Origin: Sphingomonas hylomeconis
Lineage (GTDB): Bacteria; Pseudomonadota; Alphaproteobacteria; Sphingomonadales; Sphingomonadaceae
Reading direction: 5' to 3'
NCBI RefSeq assembly: GCF_025370105.1
Contig: NZ_JANQBK010000014.1
Coordinates: 62,001-126,000 of the forward strand
DNA: 64,000 bases
Shown here: piece after piece, positions 61,861-64,000 of the stretch
How the letters are laid out: each line of letters begins with the position of its first letter
Numbering within the stretch: position 1 is the first letter of the stretch
The notes under the pieces: generated by a model
What the model saw: only the letters and a program-made list of their open reading frames with translations
The model's database searches: none
Told to the model about the DNA's origin: nothing
Position numbers and translations under genes: made by a program

Positions 61861-64000
61861 TTAACACTCTATGCGGAAGGAGTATCTCCCGATCGTGTCG
61901 AGCGCGCGGACGAGGGCGCCGTGATCCGCGTCGATCTCCCTCTCTTCCAGCGCGGTCAGTCCCATACGCAGCGCCAAGCCGCCGCGCGAATTTGCGATGT
62001 CCAGCACGGCTTCGGTCGAGCTCGTCAGCTCGCGGAGCTCTGGTTCGTCGTAGATCCCCCGGTTGAAGGCAATGAGTCCTTCGAGGTCGCCTTCGGCGAG
62101 TGCACGGATGTTGGTTGCCAGCCCACCCATATCCTTTGTCGGGAGGCCAGTCTCGCATGCCAGGAGGAGGATAACGGCCCAGTAGGGTGGCACCTCGCTG
62201 CCTGCACCTAGATAGTCGCCCACGAGATGCTCGGGGATGGATACCCTAATTAGCCTGTAGATGTTGATCATCCGCTTCACCGCGCGCGGCGACCGAGCGG
62301 CGACTGGATGCATGGCCTCTAGCAGACCAATCTCCTTGCCCGTCAGCATTAGCTGCCGGCGCATGCCGGCGTGGGGATCAGCCAAGGAGGGCCTCTTGGG
62401 TTCGAGGCTCGGAAAAGCGCCCTGTGCGCCCCCGCCGACGTCCGGATTCTCACGCTCCTGCGTGGCGTCGGACGCATCGGCTGCCGCTTTGGTCTGCAGA
62501 AGCGTGTGGAGATACTTCACGTACCCGGCTGACTCAGTCTCTCCCGGGGTCATCGTGCGCACCCAGAACGGGATCTGGAATATCTTCTCAAGATAGTCGG
62601 CGGGATCGATGCTGAACTCCCCGTCCGACATCGCGCGGTGTTCCGTCGTGAGTGCCGAACGGAGCCACCGCACATCGACGGCCGCGACGACTACGAAGCA
62701 TGGGAAGGCGAGCATGAGGTGGATCGCCTCGAGTATCTGCACCACCTGCCGCTCGCTGCAGCGGTCGAGGTCGTCGATGTAGATCACGATGCGCTGGATC
62801 TCGCTAAGCTTATCCCCCGAGTTCATGCGCTCGAGGATGTGGTTCAGTTGCTCGAAGCACCGGCGCACGGTTCCAAGAGTCCCCAGCCGCCCACGAAGAG
62901 AGGCGAGGTCTGCGGAGTCCTTGAGCAGGTATTTGAGCATCAGAGCGGGTGGGGGAGATCCGGCATCGCCGATGCCACTGTACTGCTTTACTATAGCTTC
63001 GCTGCGGTTGATCGAAGCCTCCGCCTCGCGCTTTGCATTCTCCCCGGCCCGGAGCTTTTTCTCCGCGTTCGTGAGCGATCCAACGTTGCGGTCACGCGCT
63101 TCCACGAACTTACGGCGGATCAGGGACGCGCCGCGCAGCATCGGCGCTGCGATAGAGAGCGTCAGGTAGGCGAACGGTGCGATCGCCAGCACGGTCGCTG
63201 ATACATATCCGAGCGGGGCCCCGACCAGGCCAGTGACGGTCGGCCAGTTGCGGACGAGAAGTATGACCATCAGGGCGACGGCAGCGACGACGGCGGCCAG
63301 GATTACAAAGGCGCGCCTGGCCACCTTAGACCGGACCCAGGTTCCCGCGAACAGAAGGAACTCGGCCATTGGCGTGCCCGCTTCGGCATACTTCTTCGCG
63401 AGCACGCCGCCGGAAGCTGCGTCCACGAGAAGGGCCTCGCGGACGGCGTCGATCGCGATCTTGTCCTTTTCGGCTTTCCCAGCTGGCTTATTGGCGTCTG
63501 CGCCGTCGCTGTCCTGTCCAACATCGTCGTCCCCGCCGGACTTCTTGGACGACTTCTTGTCGCCCATCATCTCCGCGAAGGCGTCGGTGACGGCCAGCAC
63601 GAGGCCGACGTGCTCCTTCTGCTTCGCCTCGCTGACAGCCAGCCTTGCTTCGGCGATTGCCCCTTCGCTCTCGTGCAGTTGCATTTTCGCAATCGTGAGC
63701 TCGCTGGCCTCGCGGCCAGTGAGCGCCGCGACTTCCGAGACGAGGCGCGTTCCGATGGCGGCAGAGGTCCTCTCGCTGCCGCCGGCTGCGATCTGGTCGA
63801 ATAGCTCGGCGGTGAGCGAGGCCCAGAGGTTCTCGCTGTCAGCGAAGCTCCAAGCGTTGAACTCGAGCTGCATCACACCGGAGACGCGTGCGAGCCCGGG
63901 CTCGGACTGTTCAATGCCCGACCTCTGACGCTCAGTTTGGACCTGGCGGGCGATTTCGCGCTTCAGCTCGGCAATCAGTGTGCTCTTGCCGGAGCCCCAG
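61861..64000 (-). CDS. KAP-family P-loop NTPase (N-terminus cut off by the window)
   Basis: About 713 codons are visible. The frame is open to position 64000, where WGSGKSTLIAEL gives the Walker A motif, so the gene begins just beyond the window. Then come VMQLEFNAWSFAD (the KAP FNAW motif), a long insert with two membrane helices (FVILAAVVAAVALMVILLV; SATVLAIAPFAYLTLSIAA), Walker B RIVIYIDDLDRC, FVVVAAVDVRWLRSAL, and RSPRAVKRMINIYRLI, all features of KAP ATPases such as the phage-exclusion protein PifA. Membrane-bound KAP proteins are known or proposed to act in phage exclusion. It may start a further defence unit. Confidence 0.9.
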   Translation of the reverse strand, partial: WGSGKSTLIAELKREIARQVQTERQRSGIEQSEPGLARVSGVMQLEFNAWSFADSENLWASLTAELFDQIAAGGSERTSAAIGTRLVSEVAALTGREASELTIAKMQLHESEGAIAEARLAVSEAKQKEHVGLVLAVTDAFAEMMGDKKSSKKSGGDDDVGQDSDGADANKPAGKAEKDKIAIDAVREALLVDAASGGVLAKKYAEAGTPMAEFLLFAGTWVRSKVARRAFVILAAVVAAVALMVILLVRNWPTVTGLVGAPLGYVSATVLAIAPFAYLTLSIAAPMLRGASLIRRKFVEARDRNVGSLTNAEKKLRAGENAKREAEASINRSEAIVKQYSGIGDAGSPPPALMLKYLLKDSADLASLRGRLGTLGTVRRCFEQLNHILERMNSGDKLSEIQRIVIYIDDLDRCSERQVVQILEAIHLMLAFPCFVVVAAVDVRWLRSALTTEHRAMSDGEFSIDPADYLEKIFQIPFWVRTMTPGETESAGYVKYLHTLLQTKAAADASDATQERENPDVGGGAQGAFPSLEPKRPSLADPHAGMRRQLMLTGKEIGLLEAMHPVAARSPRAVKRMINIYRLIRVSIPEHLVGDYLGAGSEVPPYWAVILLLACETGLPTKDMGGLATNIRALAEGDLEGLIAFNRGIYDEPELRELTSSTEAVLDIANSRGGLALRMGLTALEEREIDADHGALVRALDTIGRYSFRIEC

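Noticed and set aside
61552..62211. A rightward frame of 219 codons
   Set aside because: Over half is antisense to the KAP gene, whose motifs are certain; the remainder has no ribosome site or recognisable domain.
17631..64000. Right attachment site of the island
   Set aside because: I looked by eye for another copy of the tRNA-Thr 3' end (GGTTCGAGTCCTGT...AAGCGGCACCA) and saw none; the site is presumably beyond the window.

Overview
This window is a high-GC alphaproteobacterial chromosome, most probably a sphingomonad. The evidence is the gene set (CobS/CobT, a ~1540-aa NAD-glutamate dehydrogenase, Ku/LigD, sphingomonad-style palindromic repeats) and the DUF736/DUF932/DUF2493/ParB block typical of alphaproteobacterial integrative elements. 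No database search was possible. All assignments come from reading motifs and gene order.

Layout. (1) 1-17.6 kb is core chromosome: circularly permuted ATP-grasp/alpha-E protein, ligD and ku, pdxH, a cation diffusion transporter, a PhzF-like isomerase, cobS-cobT, a small RHH protein, NAD-GDH and a PAS-type protein. (2) A tRNA-Thr(CGT) at 17555-17630 is followed at once by a P4-type integrase, so it is the likely attachment site of a large island that continues to the right edge of the window; no second att copy was seen. (3) 19-42.5 kb is a dense defence region. It holds an FAD-oxidoreductase/HTH-NACHT pair bracketed by pieces of a second integrase; an R-M operon with RHH, two m5C methyltransferases, an Mrr-like nuclease and an HNH nuclease; a double-frameshifted vsr; a MORC-type operon (m5C methyltransferase, GHKL ATPase, Z1, PD-(D/E)XK, HNH); an FRG protein; a GIY-YIG-like protein; a serine-protease/Lys-rich/Rossmann cluster; a stand-alone HNH; and an MNT-HEPN protein. 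(4) 42.9-52.5 kb is the conserved housekeeping block of an integrative element: toprim, ParB, DUF932, sigma-region-4-like, DUF736, two DUF2493 paralogues around a DUF6117 gene, RHH and an excisionase-like gene, several separated by intrinsic terminators. (5) 52.8-64 kb is further cargo: a 1259-aa nuclease-STAND ATPase coupled to a DUF4238 gene, a lipoprotein with a small secreted protein, a 3D-domain secreted protein, and a KAP NTPase cut by the window edge.

How the parts fit together. The island looks like an integrative element with modular antiphage cargo. The methyltransferases would mark self DNA, with HNH, Mrr-like and PD-(D/E)XK nucleases as effectors, and the STAND proteins would be sensors that trigger abortive responses. 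The best candidates for undescribed systems are the oxidoreductase + HTH-NACHT pair (19.1-22.3 kb), the nuclease-STAND + DUF4238 pair (52.8-57.5 kb) and the protease / Lys-rich / Rossmann cluster (38.0-40.1 kb). The MORC/Z1 operon matches a type already described from comparative genomics.
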